A stretch of DNA of 7,883 bases from Bacillota bacterium. GTDB lineage: Bacteria > Bacillota > Clostridia > Peptostreptococcales > Anaerovoracaceae. Positions 1-6,262 of this stretch are shown in pieces. The stretch covers positions 1 to 7,883 of the forward strand of contig JAQSXD010000170.1 in assembly GCA_029266295.1 (NCBI GenBank). Direction: 5' to 3'. The notes below the pieces were generated by a model. The model did no database searches. It saw nothing but the letters and a program-made list of their open reading frames with translations, and was not told the origin of the DNA. Position 1 is the first letter of the stretch. Each line of letters opens with the position of its first letter. The position numbers and the translations under genes are program-made.

Positions 1-1060
1 GATTATGGGGAATTATCTGGGGATTCTGTTTCATCTGCCTGCTGTACTCGGGAATATGAAGTGGTTTAAGGTAAGCATGGCAGAATTCGCAGAACGCTTT
101 CGTGATCCATTTTTGAAAAAAGCGTTTCCTCTGCTGGTCTACTCCAATCCAGAGGTACCTGTATTTCTTCATATGATGCGTCATGCCTCCGGCTACAACG
201 GAGATATTGCCTGGCCTGTGGGTGCCAGCAGTGCTTTTGTAGATGGAATTGTTAAGCAATATGAAGGACTGGGTGGAGTGATCTGCCTGCGCAGAAAGGT
301 AGATAAAATCATTACAGAGAATGGCAGGGCAGTGGGAATCAGGCTTACTGACGGCACAGAGGAATTTGCGGATATGATCATTTCCAATGCAGACGGACGA
401 AAAACACTAATGGAGCTGCTTGGAGGTGACTTTATGGATGATACGCTTCGTTCGTATTGTGGTAAGCCAGCAGATCTGTCAGAGTTCGCGGTTACCGTTT
501 ATCTTGGCGTGAACCGTGATCTTGCAAAGGAACCCTCCAGTATGATATTGCTTCTGGACGACCCCGTAACTTTAGGAGATCAGGAGTTTACCTCGCTGGA
601 GATGCAGACATACGGTTATGACAAGACCATGGCACCGGAGGGAAAAGGCGTGATCAAGGTTGAGTTTCGATCAACCTACTCCTACTGGAAAAAGCTTTCC
701 ACGAATAAAGAGGACTATAATTCGGAAAAGAAGAGGGTAGCAGACCGGGTGATTGGGCTGCTTGAAACCAGATTCCCCGGTATAACAGACCAGGTAGAAG
801 CTGCGGATGTTTCCACACTGCTGACCTGGGAGCGGTTTATGGGAGGAACCCATGGTTTTAACAATGCACCAAGCAAGGAACCGGATTTTATTAGCAGCAT
901 GGTGAGTCCTAAGGGGATGACGGTTCCCGGACTAAAGAATTTTTACTTTACTGGAATTTGGACGACTGGGGCCGGTGCATTGTTTCTCAATGCCTTGTCC
1001 GGTAAGAAAGCCATCAAAAAGATTTGTAAGGAGAACGGAGTGAAGTGGGTATTGAGATGA
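1..1060 (+). CDS. Phytoene-desaturase-like FAD-dependent oxidoreductase, 3' part
   Basis: The reading frame is open from the window edge (first full codon at base 2), so about 352 C-terminal residues are present. The first ATG, at 5, is probably internal, because the N-terminal dinucleotide-binding GxGxxG motif expected for this family is missing and must lie upstream. Family hallmarks are visible. A 'WPVGASSAFVDGIV' stretch is followed by a beta-strand pair 'GGVICLRRKVDKI' and 'GIRLTDGTEEFADMIISNAD', the typical CrtI/RetSat-like substrate-domain layout. The C-terminal 'NFYFTGIWTTGAGALFLNALSGKKA' matches the FAD-contacting end of carotenoid desaturase-like enzymes. Such flavoproteins oxidise, desaturate or saturate isoprenoid or other lipophilic substrates. 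The substrate here cannot be read from the sequence, and no carotenoid genes are visible nearby. A lipoprotein gene follows after 21 bases, so the two may be co-transcribed. Confidence 0.85.
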   Translation, partial: IMGNYLGILFHLPAVLGNMKWFKVSMAEFAERFRDPFLKKAFPLLVYSNPEVPVFLHMMRHASGYNGDIAWPVGASSAFVDGIVKQYEGLGGVICLRRKVDKIITENGRAVGIRLTDGTEEFADMIISNADGRKTLMELLGGDFMDDTLRSYCGKPADLSEFAVTVYLGVNRDLAKEPSSMILLLDDPVTLGDQEFTSLEMQTYGYDKTMAPEGKGVIKVEFRSTYSYWKKLSTNKEDYNSEKKRVADRVIGLLETRFPGITDQVEAADVSTLLTWERFMGGTHGFNNAPSKEPDFISSMVSPKGMTVPGLKNFYFTGIWTTGAGALFLNALSGKKAIKKICKENGVKWVLR

Positions 1061-1081
1061 AAAAAAAGGGGGAATTTGTAT

Positions 1082-1681
1082 ATGAAAAGGATGAAATTTG
1101 ATAGAGCTGCCTTTCTTATTTCCATGATACTTTTTGTTCTGTTTGCTGTTTCTGGGTGCGCAGAAGGCAATCAAACGGAATTGAGGAAGCTGCCGAAAGA
1201 TTACAGCCTTGAAGATGCAAAAAAGGATGGCTGCGTTGTCTTCGAAGATCTTGATATTACATCAGGTCAAAGCCCTTGGGAAGATTTTATCGCCACGACG
1301 GAAAAAAAGGAAGCTGCAAGCGTAAGACTGGCATATTACTATACTTTGGGTGATAAATCAAAATATGCCCCAGAGTACTATGAAGAAATCAAGGATGATT
1401 ATCCAGTACTCTATATTCAAGAACTACGTTATGACGGTGAATCCTACATTCTGGAGGAAAAAGAAGATGAACAGGTGATTTCCAGCGAGTATCAATATCT
1501 TGTCAAATATGAAGGCAAGCCTGGAAGCCTCCAGGCAACCTTTACTGATTACGTGTATTATGTTCTTGTAAATGATCCGAATGTAACTTGGGATGAACTT
1601 GAAAAGGGAATGCTCAGTTCTGATTTAGATGATCATATTGATCACCGCCTTGTCTATTCTGATCTAAAATTTAGAGAATAG
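1082..1681 (+). CDS. Putative secreted lipoprotein of unknown function
   Basis: This encodes a 199-residue protein. The ATG at 1082 is chosen because the ribosome binding site AAAGGGGGA (1066-1073) ends 8 bases before it. A TTG at 1076 is in frame but too close to that site. The N-terminus is a lipoprotein signal peptide: basic residues (K2, R3, K5, R8), a hydrophobic core of about residues 9-23, and the lipobox V-S-G-C with Cys26 as the predicted lipidated residue. The mature part is acidic and hydrophilic with many Tyr, Asp, Glu and Lys residues, and is probably a small beta-rich extracytoplasmic domain anchored to the outer face of the membrane. I do not recognise its family. No transmembrane helix is seen after the signal. 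It follows the flavoprotein gene by 21 bases. No convincing terminator is seen directly after its stop. Confidence 0.75.
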   Translation: MKRMKFDRAAFLISMILFVLFAVSGCAEGNQTELRKLPKDYSLEDAKKDGCVVFEDLDITSGQSPWEDFIATTEKKEAASVRLAYYYTLGDKSKYAPEYYEEIKDDYPVLYIQELRYDGESYILEEKEDEQVISSEYQYLVKYEGKPGSLQATFTDYVYYVLVNDPNVTWDELEKGMLSSDLDDHIDHRLVYSDLKFRE

Positions 1682-1776
1682 GCCGAAAAAAGTCGAAATA
1701 AATCGATGAATCTGAACAGATCATTTGAAATGTTTCGAAGCAAATTAAAAAATACTAAAATATTTTCGAAAAAGTA

Positions 1777-1805
1777 TTGCATTCTTTATCTCTATGTATT
1801 ATATT
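1777..1805 (+). promoter_or_regulatory. Candidate sigma-A promoter for the zinc-ribbon gene
   Basis: The -35 box is TTGCAT (1777-1782), separated by 17 bases from the -10 box TATATT (1800-1805, 5 of 6 consensus). The -35 is weak (3 of 6), but the spacing is ideal and the region is AT-rich. Transcription would start near 1812, giving a leader of about 120 bases before the zinc-ribbon ATG. It resembles the promoter proposed before the sigma-54 activator (TTGCAA, 17 bases, TATATT). Confidence 0.45.
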
Positions 1806-1812
1806 GGTAAAG

Positions 1813-1828
1813 GTAGTAATAATACTAC
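1813..1828. repeat. Perfect dyad at the predicted transcription start
   Basis: GTAGTA (1813-1818) and TACTAC (1823-1828) form a perfect inverted repeat around ATAA. It sits exactly where transcription should begin from the promoter at 1777-1805, so it could be a repressor operator or a small 5' mRNA hairpin. The stem is only six base pairs, so chance is possible in this AT-rich stretch. The rest of the 249-base gap between the lipoprotein and the zinc-ribbon gene shows only AT-rich DNA with several TCGA-containing palindromes. Confidence 0.35.
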
Positions 1829-1930
1829 TTGATATGGGTTAATAAATTCTGACAATACTTCTTTGAATTATTTCGAGAACGATGTCTGTGATTCGTGAAA
1901 TCCCAAAGTAAATCAAAGGAGGTCAAGAGA

Positions 1931-2107
1931 ATGGCTGATAAAAAAATTACATGCAAAGACTGCGGAACAGAGTTCATCTTCACAGAAAATGAACAGGCAT
2001 TTTACAAGGAAAAGGGTTTTGATAACGAACCTCAGAGATGCCAGCCCTGCAGAGCGGCAAAAAAACAGCAGATGAGAAGTAATAGAAACAATGGAAACAG
2101 ATATTAA
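1931..2107 (+). CDS. Small four-cysteine zinc-ribbon protein (zf-trcl type)
   Basis: This encodes a 58-residue protein. The ATG at 1931 has an excellent ribosome binding site, AAAGGAGGT (1915-1923), 7 bases upstream. An in-frame GTG at 1895 would place that site inside the gene, so it is rejected. Two CxxC pairs (Cys8/Cys11 and Cys37/Cys40) flank the conserved core 'FIFTENEQAFYKEKGF', followed by 'P-x-RCxxCR'. This is the pattern of the 'probable zinc-ribbon domain' family common in Firmicutes. The C-terminal tail is basic and Asn/Arg-rich ('KKQQMRSNRNNGNR'), which would suit nucleic-acid or ribosome binding. The function of the family is not established. The gene has its own likely promoter and is followed by a strong hairpin just before an IF-3 gene, so a link to translation is possible but inferred only from position. 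Confidence 0.88.
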   Translation: MADKKITCKDCGTEFIFTENEQAFYKEKGFDNEPQRCQPCRAAKKQQMRSNRNNGNRY

Positions 2108-2130
2108 TAGAACTGTTGAAAGCTAGCATT

Positions 2131-2164
2131 AAAAGTGGATTGTTTAATCCACTTTTCTATTTTT
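2131..2164 (+). terminator. Strong hairpin terminator or attenuator ahead of infC
   Basis: AAAAGTGGATT (2131-2141) and AATCCACTTTT (2146-2156) form a perfect 11-base-pair stem with a GTTT loop, followed by a T-rich tail (CTATTTT). The A-run on the 5' side would also let it work on the other strand. It ends the zinc-ribbon transcript. Only about a dozen bases separate it from the infC ribosome binding site. No separate infC promoter fits between, so infC probably relies on read-through or on a promoter overlapping the hairpin. Confidence 0.85.
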
Positions 2165-2193
2165 AGAGGATTTTTTTGGAGGTGTTCAATATT
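2165..2193 (+). promoter_or_regulatory. infC ribosome binding site and ATT start region
   Basis: The strongest Shine-Dalgarno match, GGAGGTG (2178-2184), lies 7 bases before an in-frame ATT at 2191-2193. IF-3 genes are known for AUU or other non-standard starts, which IF-3 itself discriminates against, giving autoregulation. The competing option is TTG at 2176, with AGAGGA (2165-2170) 5 bases upstream. That start would bury the better site within the coding region. The next in-frame Met codon is well inside the conserved N-domain. Confidence 0.7.
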
Positions 2194-2715
2194 AGGAATA
2201 AGAAAGACGATTTACAAATTAACAACGAAATTACTGATAAGGAAGTCAGGTTGCTTGATGCAGATGGCTCCATGCTTGGCGTGGTGTCTATTGCTGAAGC
2301 AATGAGATTGGCAGGCGAGAAGGATCTTGATCTAGTGAAGATTTCTCCCAATGCCATACCTCCAGTTTGCAAAATCGCCGACTACAATAAAACGGTGTAT
2401 GAGAAGGCAAAAAAAGAAAAAGAAGCAAAGAAAACCCAGAAGGTTGTTGAGCTTAAAGAAATAAGACTGTCTGTTAATATCGAAGAGCACGATTTAGAAG
2501 TAAAGGTAAAGAATGCTCACAAATTCCTTTCGGAAGGGAATAAAGTCAAAGCAAGTCTTCGATTCAGGGGCAGACAGCAAAAATATACAAATGACGGAAA
2601 CGATGTGATGTCAAGGTTCGCAGAAGCCCTCAGCGAGATCGGGTCTGTTGAAAAAGCGCCTCTTCAGGAAGGCAGAACCATGTTTATGATCATCGGCCCT
2701 AAAAAACATGACTAA
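2191..2715 (+). CDS. infC: Translation initiation factor IF-3, divergent
   Basis: This encodes 174 residues from the ATT start, the normal IF-3 length. IF-3 binds the 30S subunit, prevents premature 50S joining and proofreads the initiator tRNA and start codon. The N-domain (about 8-72) is clear: 'LQINNEI', 'VRLLDADGSMLGVVS' and 'DLVKISPNAIPPVCKIADY', with Tyr70 and Glu71 in the conserved DYxKxxYE segment. A Lys-rich linker helix (72-84) leads to the C-domain 'VVELKEIRLS...HDLEVKVKNAHKFLSEGNKVKASLRFRGR' and ends 'EGRTMFMIIGPKK'. Two usually conserved spots differ. DYGK is DYNK (Asn66), and the RGRExxH segment is RGRQQKY (128-132), losing the Glu and His. Instead of rpmI and rplT, a hemolysin III gene follows with an 8-base overlap. 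It may be a second IF-3 copy or simply a divergent main copy. Confidence 0.92.
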   Translation: MRNKKDDLQINNEITDKEVRLLDADGSMLGVVSIAEAMRLAGEKDLDLVKISPNAIPPVCKIADYNKTVYEKAKKEKEAKKTQKVVELKEIRLSVNIEEHDLEVKVKNAHKFLSEGNKVKASLRFRGRQQKYTNDGNDVMSRFAEALSEIGSVEKAPLQEGRTMFMIIGPKKHD

Positions 2716-3355
2716 TGTAGAGAATTTTAATGATCAGGGAAAATCAGAAGAAATCCTGAATGCCATATCCCATGGACTGGGTGGATTACTTGCGATCGCA
2801 GGGACTGTAGTTATGCTGGTCATTGCATCGGGAAGCGGAGAGGTGATTGATGTCATCAGCGCTTCCCTTTATTGCTTTGGCTTAATTTTTCTATATATCA
2901 TGTCTACGCTGTATCATTCCATGAACCGATATAAGGCGAAACGGATCTTTCAAAAGTTGGATCATTGCTCAATCTTTGTACTGATCGTCGGAAGCTATGC
3001 ACCGATTTGCCTTTCGCTGCTGGGGGGTAAGCTGGGATGGACCATATTCAGCGTTAACCTTTTTCTTGCCGTGCTTGGAATTGTAGCCAATGCCATCAGC
3101 GTGGAAAAATGGAGCAAACTTTCCTTGCTCTTATATCTTCTGATGGGATGGTCCGTTCTGGCTGGAATAAAGCCGTTGATGCAGTTGATATCTGTCAGCG
3201 GTTTCCTTCTCCTGTTAATTGGCGGATTGTTTTATTCCATCGGCGTAATTTTCTATATCAGGAAGAAACCTCGTTATATGCATACGGTGTGGCATATTTT
3301 TGTCTTAGCGGGAAGCGGTTTTAATTACTTTTTCATTCTGTTCTTTGTATTCTGA
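2708..3355 (+). CDS. Hemolysin III / PAQR-like membrane protein
   Basis: This encodes a 215-residue integral membrane protein with about seven hydrophobic helices and a short N-terminal cytoplasmic-type tail. The family signatures are in order: 'EEILNAISHGLGG' with His22, 'STLYHS' with His70, 'LDH' with Asp85/His86 followed by 'VGSYAPICL', and the C-terminal 'YMHTVWHIFVLAGS' with His192 and His196. These Ser/Asp/His residues form the likely metal site shared by the HlyIII and PAQR (adiponectin-receptor-like) superfamily, where hydrolase-type activity on lipids has been proposed. The name 'hemolysin' reflects one early report and is not good evidence of toxicity. The ATG overlaps the infC stop (ATGACTAA) and has no clear ribosome binding site, so translation is probably coupled to infC. 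A terminator lies 56 bases after its stop. Confidence 0.9.
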   Translation: MTNVENFNDQGKSEEILNAISHGLGGLLAIAGTVVMLVIASGSGEVIDVISASLYCFGLIFLYIMSTLYHSMNRYKAKRIFQKLDHCSIFVLIVGSYAPICLSLLGGKLGWTIFSVNLFLAVLGIVANAISVEKWSKLSLLLYLLMGWSVLAGIKPLMQLISVSGFLLLLIGGLFYSIGVIFYIRKKPRYMHTVWHIFVLAGSGFNYFFILFFVF

Positions 3356-3410
3356 TCTATTTTTAATTTAAGGATACCTGTCAAATTTAAATATAATCTC
3401 GGTAAATAAG

Positions 3411-3439
3411 TGCAGTTCATAAATGAATTGCATTTTTTT
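3411..3439 (+). terminator. Terminator of the infC-hemolysin III unit
   Basis: TGCAGTTCAT (3411-3420) pairs with ATGAATTGCA (3423-3432) as a 10-base-pair stem with one G-U pair, followed by seven T residues (3433-3439). It separates the infC and hemolysin III genes from the sigma-54 activator unit. Confidence 0.88.
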
Positions 3440-3458
3440 GTTGGTCGAAGGATAGCGC

Positions 3459-3487
3459 TTGCAAACCGTATCTTTTAGGATTATATT
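3459..3487 (+). promoter_or_regulatory. Candidate sigma-A promoter for the activator operon
   Basis: TTGCAA (3459-3464, 4 of 6) is separated by 17 bases from TATATT (3482-3487, 5 of 6), just after a terminator and about 30 bases before the activator ATG. The predicted start near 3494 gives a leader of about 22 bases containing the ribosome binding site. A housekeeping promoter fits an activator that must be present before its signal arrives. Confidence 0.6.
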
Positions 3488-3515
3488 AAAATCATCCAGG
3501 TGAGCGGAGGAAATT

Positions 3516-5480
3516 ATGAGTAGGGAAGTGAATCCGAACAAGGATTATATTATTAATTCCCATGAACGATGCAGACAGTATAAGGTGGAGCAGGATCGGG
3601 TCTTCAGCAAGAAGATCATATCAGGCAATGAACTCTACAAAAAATTCGAGACGAAACGGGAATTAATCGATACAGCGGATTTTTATATGAACCGGCTGTA
3701 CAATTTCGTGAAGGGATCTAATTTTTTCTCGATATTAACGGATGAAGAAGGCTGTATTTTAAGCATTATTGGAGATGAAACTATCCTTTCAGAGGCATTT
3801 TCTTTAAAAATGGTCCCCGGTGCATATATGGATGAGCGCAGCATCGGAACCAATTCTATGGGCACAACGCTCTTTGAGGGAAAGCCAGTCCAGGTCTCTG
3901 GCGAGGAACATTACATAAAGGCCTATCACAGGTGGACTTGTTCTGCCTCTCCCATACGAAACGCAAAAAGCGAGATTATTGGAAGCATTGATTTGACTGG
4001 ATTCAGTGAATCAGTGAATCTTCATACCCTGGGAATGGTCGTGGCTGCCGCCAATGCCATTGAAGAGATGATGGATATCAAACGATACAATGAAGAATTA
4101 TCCATGGAGAAGAAGTTCACCGAGACCATTCTGGAATCCATTGATGCCGGAATTCTGACTGCAGACTTGGATGGGAATATTAAAACGGCCAATCATCATG
4201 CGGCAGATTTGTTTGGCTATAGTCAGAATGAAATAAAGTCCATGCTGGCGTCTGATCTACTTGATGATTGGGCTAAGGTGAAGCATGCTGTGATCAATAA
4301 GAAGAGCTTTGTAGATTCTGAGGTCTTTGTTAATTCGAAACGCAAAAAACTCCAATTCAATTTAAGCGCCTATCCGAATTATGACAGCGAGCAGAAATTA
4401 ATGAACATTGTCTTTGTTTTTGTTGAAGCCAGAAAAATCCGAAAACTGGCCAATAAAATCATGGGACATCAGGCGATCTATACCTTCGAGAAGATCATCG
4501 GTCAGGATAAAAAATTCACGCGCATTATTGAGTATGCGAAAAAGATTGCAGACAGCAGATCAAATGTATTAATTATGGGTGAAAGCGGAACGGGAAAAGA
4601 GCTTTTTGCCCAGGCAATTCATAACTACAGCAGTAGACATGACGAACCTTTTGTGGCAATTAATTGCGGTGCCATACCGAGAAATCTCATCGAATCGGAA
4701 CTGTTCGGATATGAGGGCGGCGCTTTTACAGGTGCAAAGAGCTCCGGTCAGCCGGGGAAATTTGAGATTGCAGACGGAGGCACGATTTTCCTTGATGAAA
4801 TTGGTGAAATGCCGCTGGATATGCAAACCAGATTGCTGCGCGTTATCGAAGAAGGTATCGTAATTCGGGTCGGGAGCAACAAGGAAATTCTAGTGGATGC
4901 CAGAGTCATCGCAGCAACCAATAAGGACTTAAATGAAGAAGTAAAAAAAGGAAATTTCCGAAAAGATCTCTACTACCGTTTGAACGTACTTCCTATCAGG
5001 CTTATGCCGCTGAGGGAACGGAAAGGGGATATTCCTCTTCTTAGCCAGTATTTTATGGAACGGATCGCAAGTAAGCTTAAGAAGAAAAGCATTCTAATCA
5101 ATGATGAGACCATGAGGGCTTTTTTAGAATATGAATGGCCCGGCAATATTAGGGAACTGGAGAACCTCATTGAACTTATGGTGAATACAGAATCACTTCC
5201 AGAAAGTTTTATGAAATCTATGCCAGACAATCATATCAGAGCAAATTCAGACTACCCATTGAAGAGCCAAGGAAGCGGGGAAAGCGAAATAGCGGAGGAA
5301 ATCCTAAATCTTGAACTGATGGAGAAGATGTATATCCTGAAAGCTTTGAACCGATACGACGGTAACATTTCTCTATGTGCAAAGACTCTGGGAATTGGAA
5401 GAAACACATTGTATCGGAAGATAGAATATTACGGAATCAAATGTTCGGAAGCAGAAAGAGTCTCCTCCTATATGGCATGA
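3516..5480 (+). CDS. Sigma-54 enhancer-binding activator, GAF-PAS-AAA+-Fis
   Basis: This encodes a 654-residue protein. The ATG at 3516 has GGAGG (3506-3510) 5 bases upstream. It uses ATP hydrolysis to open promoters held by sigma-54 RNA polymerase. Domains in order: an AcoR-like N-terminal region with 'SHERCRQY' (15-22), a GAF-type sensor (about 55-185) with 'GTNSMGT' (111-117) and 'WTCSASPI' (140-147), and a PAS domain (about 203-305). The AAA+ domain (about 325-555) has Walker A GESGTGKE (355-362), the sigma-54 contact loop GAFTGA (402-407), Walker B ending in Asp427-Glu428, and 'FRKDLYYRLNV' (from 481). A Fis-type helix-turn-helix lies near 606-641. All catalytic motifs are intact. There is no receiver domain, so control is probably by a ligand or redox signal at GAF/PAS rather than by phosphorylation. 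The likely target is the -24/-12 promoter at 7614-7630, since the operon it heads ends there. Confidence 0.95.
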   Translation: MSREVNPNKDYIINSHERCRQYKVEQDRVFSKKIISGNELYKKFETKRELIDTADFYMNRLYNFVKGSNFFSILTDEEGCILSIIGDETILSEAFSLKMVPGAYMDERSIGTNSMGTTLFEGKPVQVSGEEHYIKAYHRWTCSASPIRNAKSEIIGSIDLTGFSESVNLHTLGMVVAAANAIEEMMDIKRYNEELSMEKKFTETILESIDAGILTADLDGNIKTANHHAADLFGYSQNEIKSMLASDLLDDWAKVKHAVINKKSFVDSEVFVNSKRKKLQFNLSAYPNYDSEQKLMNIVFVFVEARKIRKLANKIMGHQAIYTFEKIIGQDKKFTRIIEYAKKIADSRSNVLIMGESGTGKELFAQAIHNYSSRHDEPFVAINCGAIPRNLIESELFGYEGGAFTGAKSSGQPGKFEIADGGTIFLDEIGEMPLDMQTRLLRVIEEGIVIRVGSNKEILVDARVIAATNKDLNEEVKKGNFRKDLYYRLNVLPIRLMPLRERKGDIPLLSQYFMERIASKLKKKSILINDETMRAFLEYEWPGNIRELENLIELMVNTESLPESFMKSMPDNHIRANSDYPLKSQGSGESEIAEEILNLELMEKMYILKALNRYDGNISLCAKTLGIGRNTLYRKIEYYGIKCSEAERVSSYMA

Positions 5481-5571
5481 ATTTTGCTTTAATTAATCCT
5501 GAATTGCCAAAGAGAAATCTGACCAGTGGTAATGTCCAGGTACTGGAATCGGCAAAAGGGGGGTGCAGTCC

Positions 5572-5778
5572 ATGAAAGAGGAGAAGGAACAGGATGTTCC
5601 TTGGATCTGTGATCAATGCAAGGAAAAACTGGTTTTGCGCAAGGTAAAAGTATCCTATTTGGGAGGAAACTTTGAGGTTGAGCTCATGAAATGTCCCAAG
5701 TGCAGTAATGTCTTTATCGGGGAAGAGCTGGCTATGGGAAAAATGCTGGAAGTTGAGAAGGGTCTGGAGGATAAGTAG
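5572..5778 (+). CDS. Small four-cysteine redox/zinc-ribbon protein (DVU_1557-like)
   Basis: This encodes a 68-residue protein. The ATG at 5572 is 8 bases after a G-rich ribosome binding site (AAAAGGGGGG, 5554-5563). An in-frame GTG at 5563 overlaps that site and is less likely. Two CxxC pairs, Cys13/Cys16 ('WICDQC') and Cys41/Cys44 ('MKCPKC'), flank a predicted beta hairpin 'KVKVSYLGGNFEVELM', giving a rubredoxin- or zinc-ribbon-like knuckle that could hold Zn or Fe. The C-terminal tail is a short acidic helix. From memory of family names, it resembles the small 'redox protein' encoded beside aldehyde oxidoreductase loci in Desulfovibrio (DVU_1557 type). It has no defined biochemical role. 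It lies 91 bases after the activator, and its stop codon overlaps the next start by one base. Confidence 0.8.
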   Translation: MKEEKEQDVPWICDQCKEKLVLRKVKVSYLGGNFEVELMKCPKCSNVFIGEELAMGKMLEVEKGLEDK

Positions 5779-6242
5779 TGATCGATCAATTGGGTAATAC
5801 GGGATTTCATATGTTCCGATTAAAGAATGCCGGATACTGCTGTACGCAGATCATGCTGAAGATGGCACTGGATGAAGAAGAAAAAGAAAATCTGGATCTG
5901 CTCCGTGCAGCAAATGGTTTATGCATGGGGATCGGAAGCAGTCAGAAAATCTGCGGCGTATTGACAGGCGGAATCATGGTATTGGGACTCTATGCGGGAA
6001 AAGGTACCGACAGAGAGTTTCCGAACCCAATCTATTCTCAGATGGTGGATGAATACATAGACTGGTTTGAAGCAACTTACGAAAGTACAGAATGCCGCGA
6101 TATCATTGGAGTCTGCACGGTAACAGATTATCTCACAAATCAGGAATATCTGATGAAATGCGGAGATATCATGGTACAGAGCTTTGAAAAAATAGTGGAA
6201 ATTCTGGAGTCACATGATTTTACCTTCGGGGACAGACAATAA
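5778..6242 (+). CDS. C-GCAxxG-C-C family protein (DVU_1555-like)
   Basis: This encodes a 154-residue protein starting on GTG at 5778, supported by GGAGG (5766-5770) 7 bases upstream. The start shares one base with the preceding stop (TAGTG), so translation is coupled. The family's spaced cysteines are present: 'NAGYCCTQ' (Cys21/Cys22), 'GLCMGIG' (Cys49), the signature loop 'ICGVLTGG' (Cys59 to Gly65, with Val in place of the usual Ala), 'TECRDIIGVC' (Cys106, Cys113) and Cys128. These helical proteins probably bind a metal or iron-sulfur centre or do thiol chemistry, but no function is proven for the family. The place between a small redox protein and an XdhC factor upstream of a molybdenum hydroxylase suggests a part in maturing or serving that enzyme. 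Some relatives carry selenocysteine. I see only cysteine codons here. Confidence 0.85.
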   Translation: MIDQLGNTGFHMFRLKNAGYCCTQIMLKMALDEEEKENLDLLRAANGLCMGIGSSQKICGVLTGGIMVLGLYAGKGTDREFPNPIYSQMVDEYIDWFEATYESTECRDIIGVCTVTDYLTNQEYLMKCGDIMVQSFEKIVEILESHDFTFGDRQ

Positions 6243-6262
6243 AGGGATAAAAGGGTTTCCTT

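Noticed and set aside
932..1174. Reverse-strand open frames across the flavoprotein end and lipoprotein start.
   Set aside because: They overlap two well-supported genes and have no promoter, ribosome binding site or domain.
1751..1778. AATACT...AGTATT inverted repeat after the lipoprotein gene, considered as its terminator.
   Set aside because: It is AT-only apart from one pair, has a long loop and no T-tract after it, and it overlaps the candidate -35 box of the next gene.
3450..3462. Possible sigma-54 promoter before the activator gene (GG at 3450-3451, GC at 3461-3462).
   Set aside because: GG and GC are 9 bases apart, not the required 10, and the -24 context is poor. A sigma-A-type TTGCAA-17-TATATT promoter explains the region better.
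4003..4020. Tandem AGTGAATC repeat within the activator gene.
   Set aside because: There are only two short copies, in frame with conserved coding sequence at the end of the GAF domain. No separate role is needed.
4569..5230. Open frames on the reverse strand and in other frames across the AAA+ domain.
   Set aside because: They lie inside a strongly conserved coding region, have no ribosome binding sites or recognisable motifs, and are shadows of the activator gene.
5481..5571. Gap between the activator and the small redox gene, examined for a sigma-54 promoter.
   Set aside because: No GG-10-GC pair is found; the closest arrangements are off by one base. There is also no clear terminator, so read-through from the activator is the simpler view.
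5586..5600. GGAAC-AGGAT-GTTCC inverted repeat resembling the upstream activator half-sites.
   Set aside because: It lies within the coding region of the small redox protein, the half-site orientation is reversed compared with the array, and single GTTCC or GGAAC words occur elsewhere by chance.
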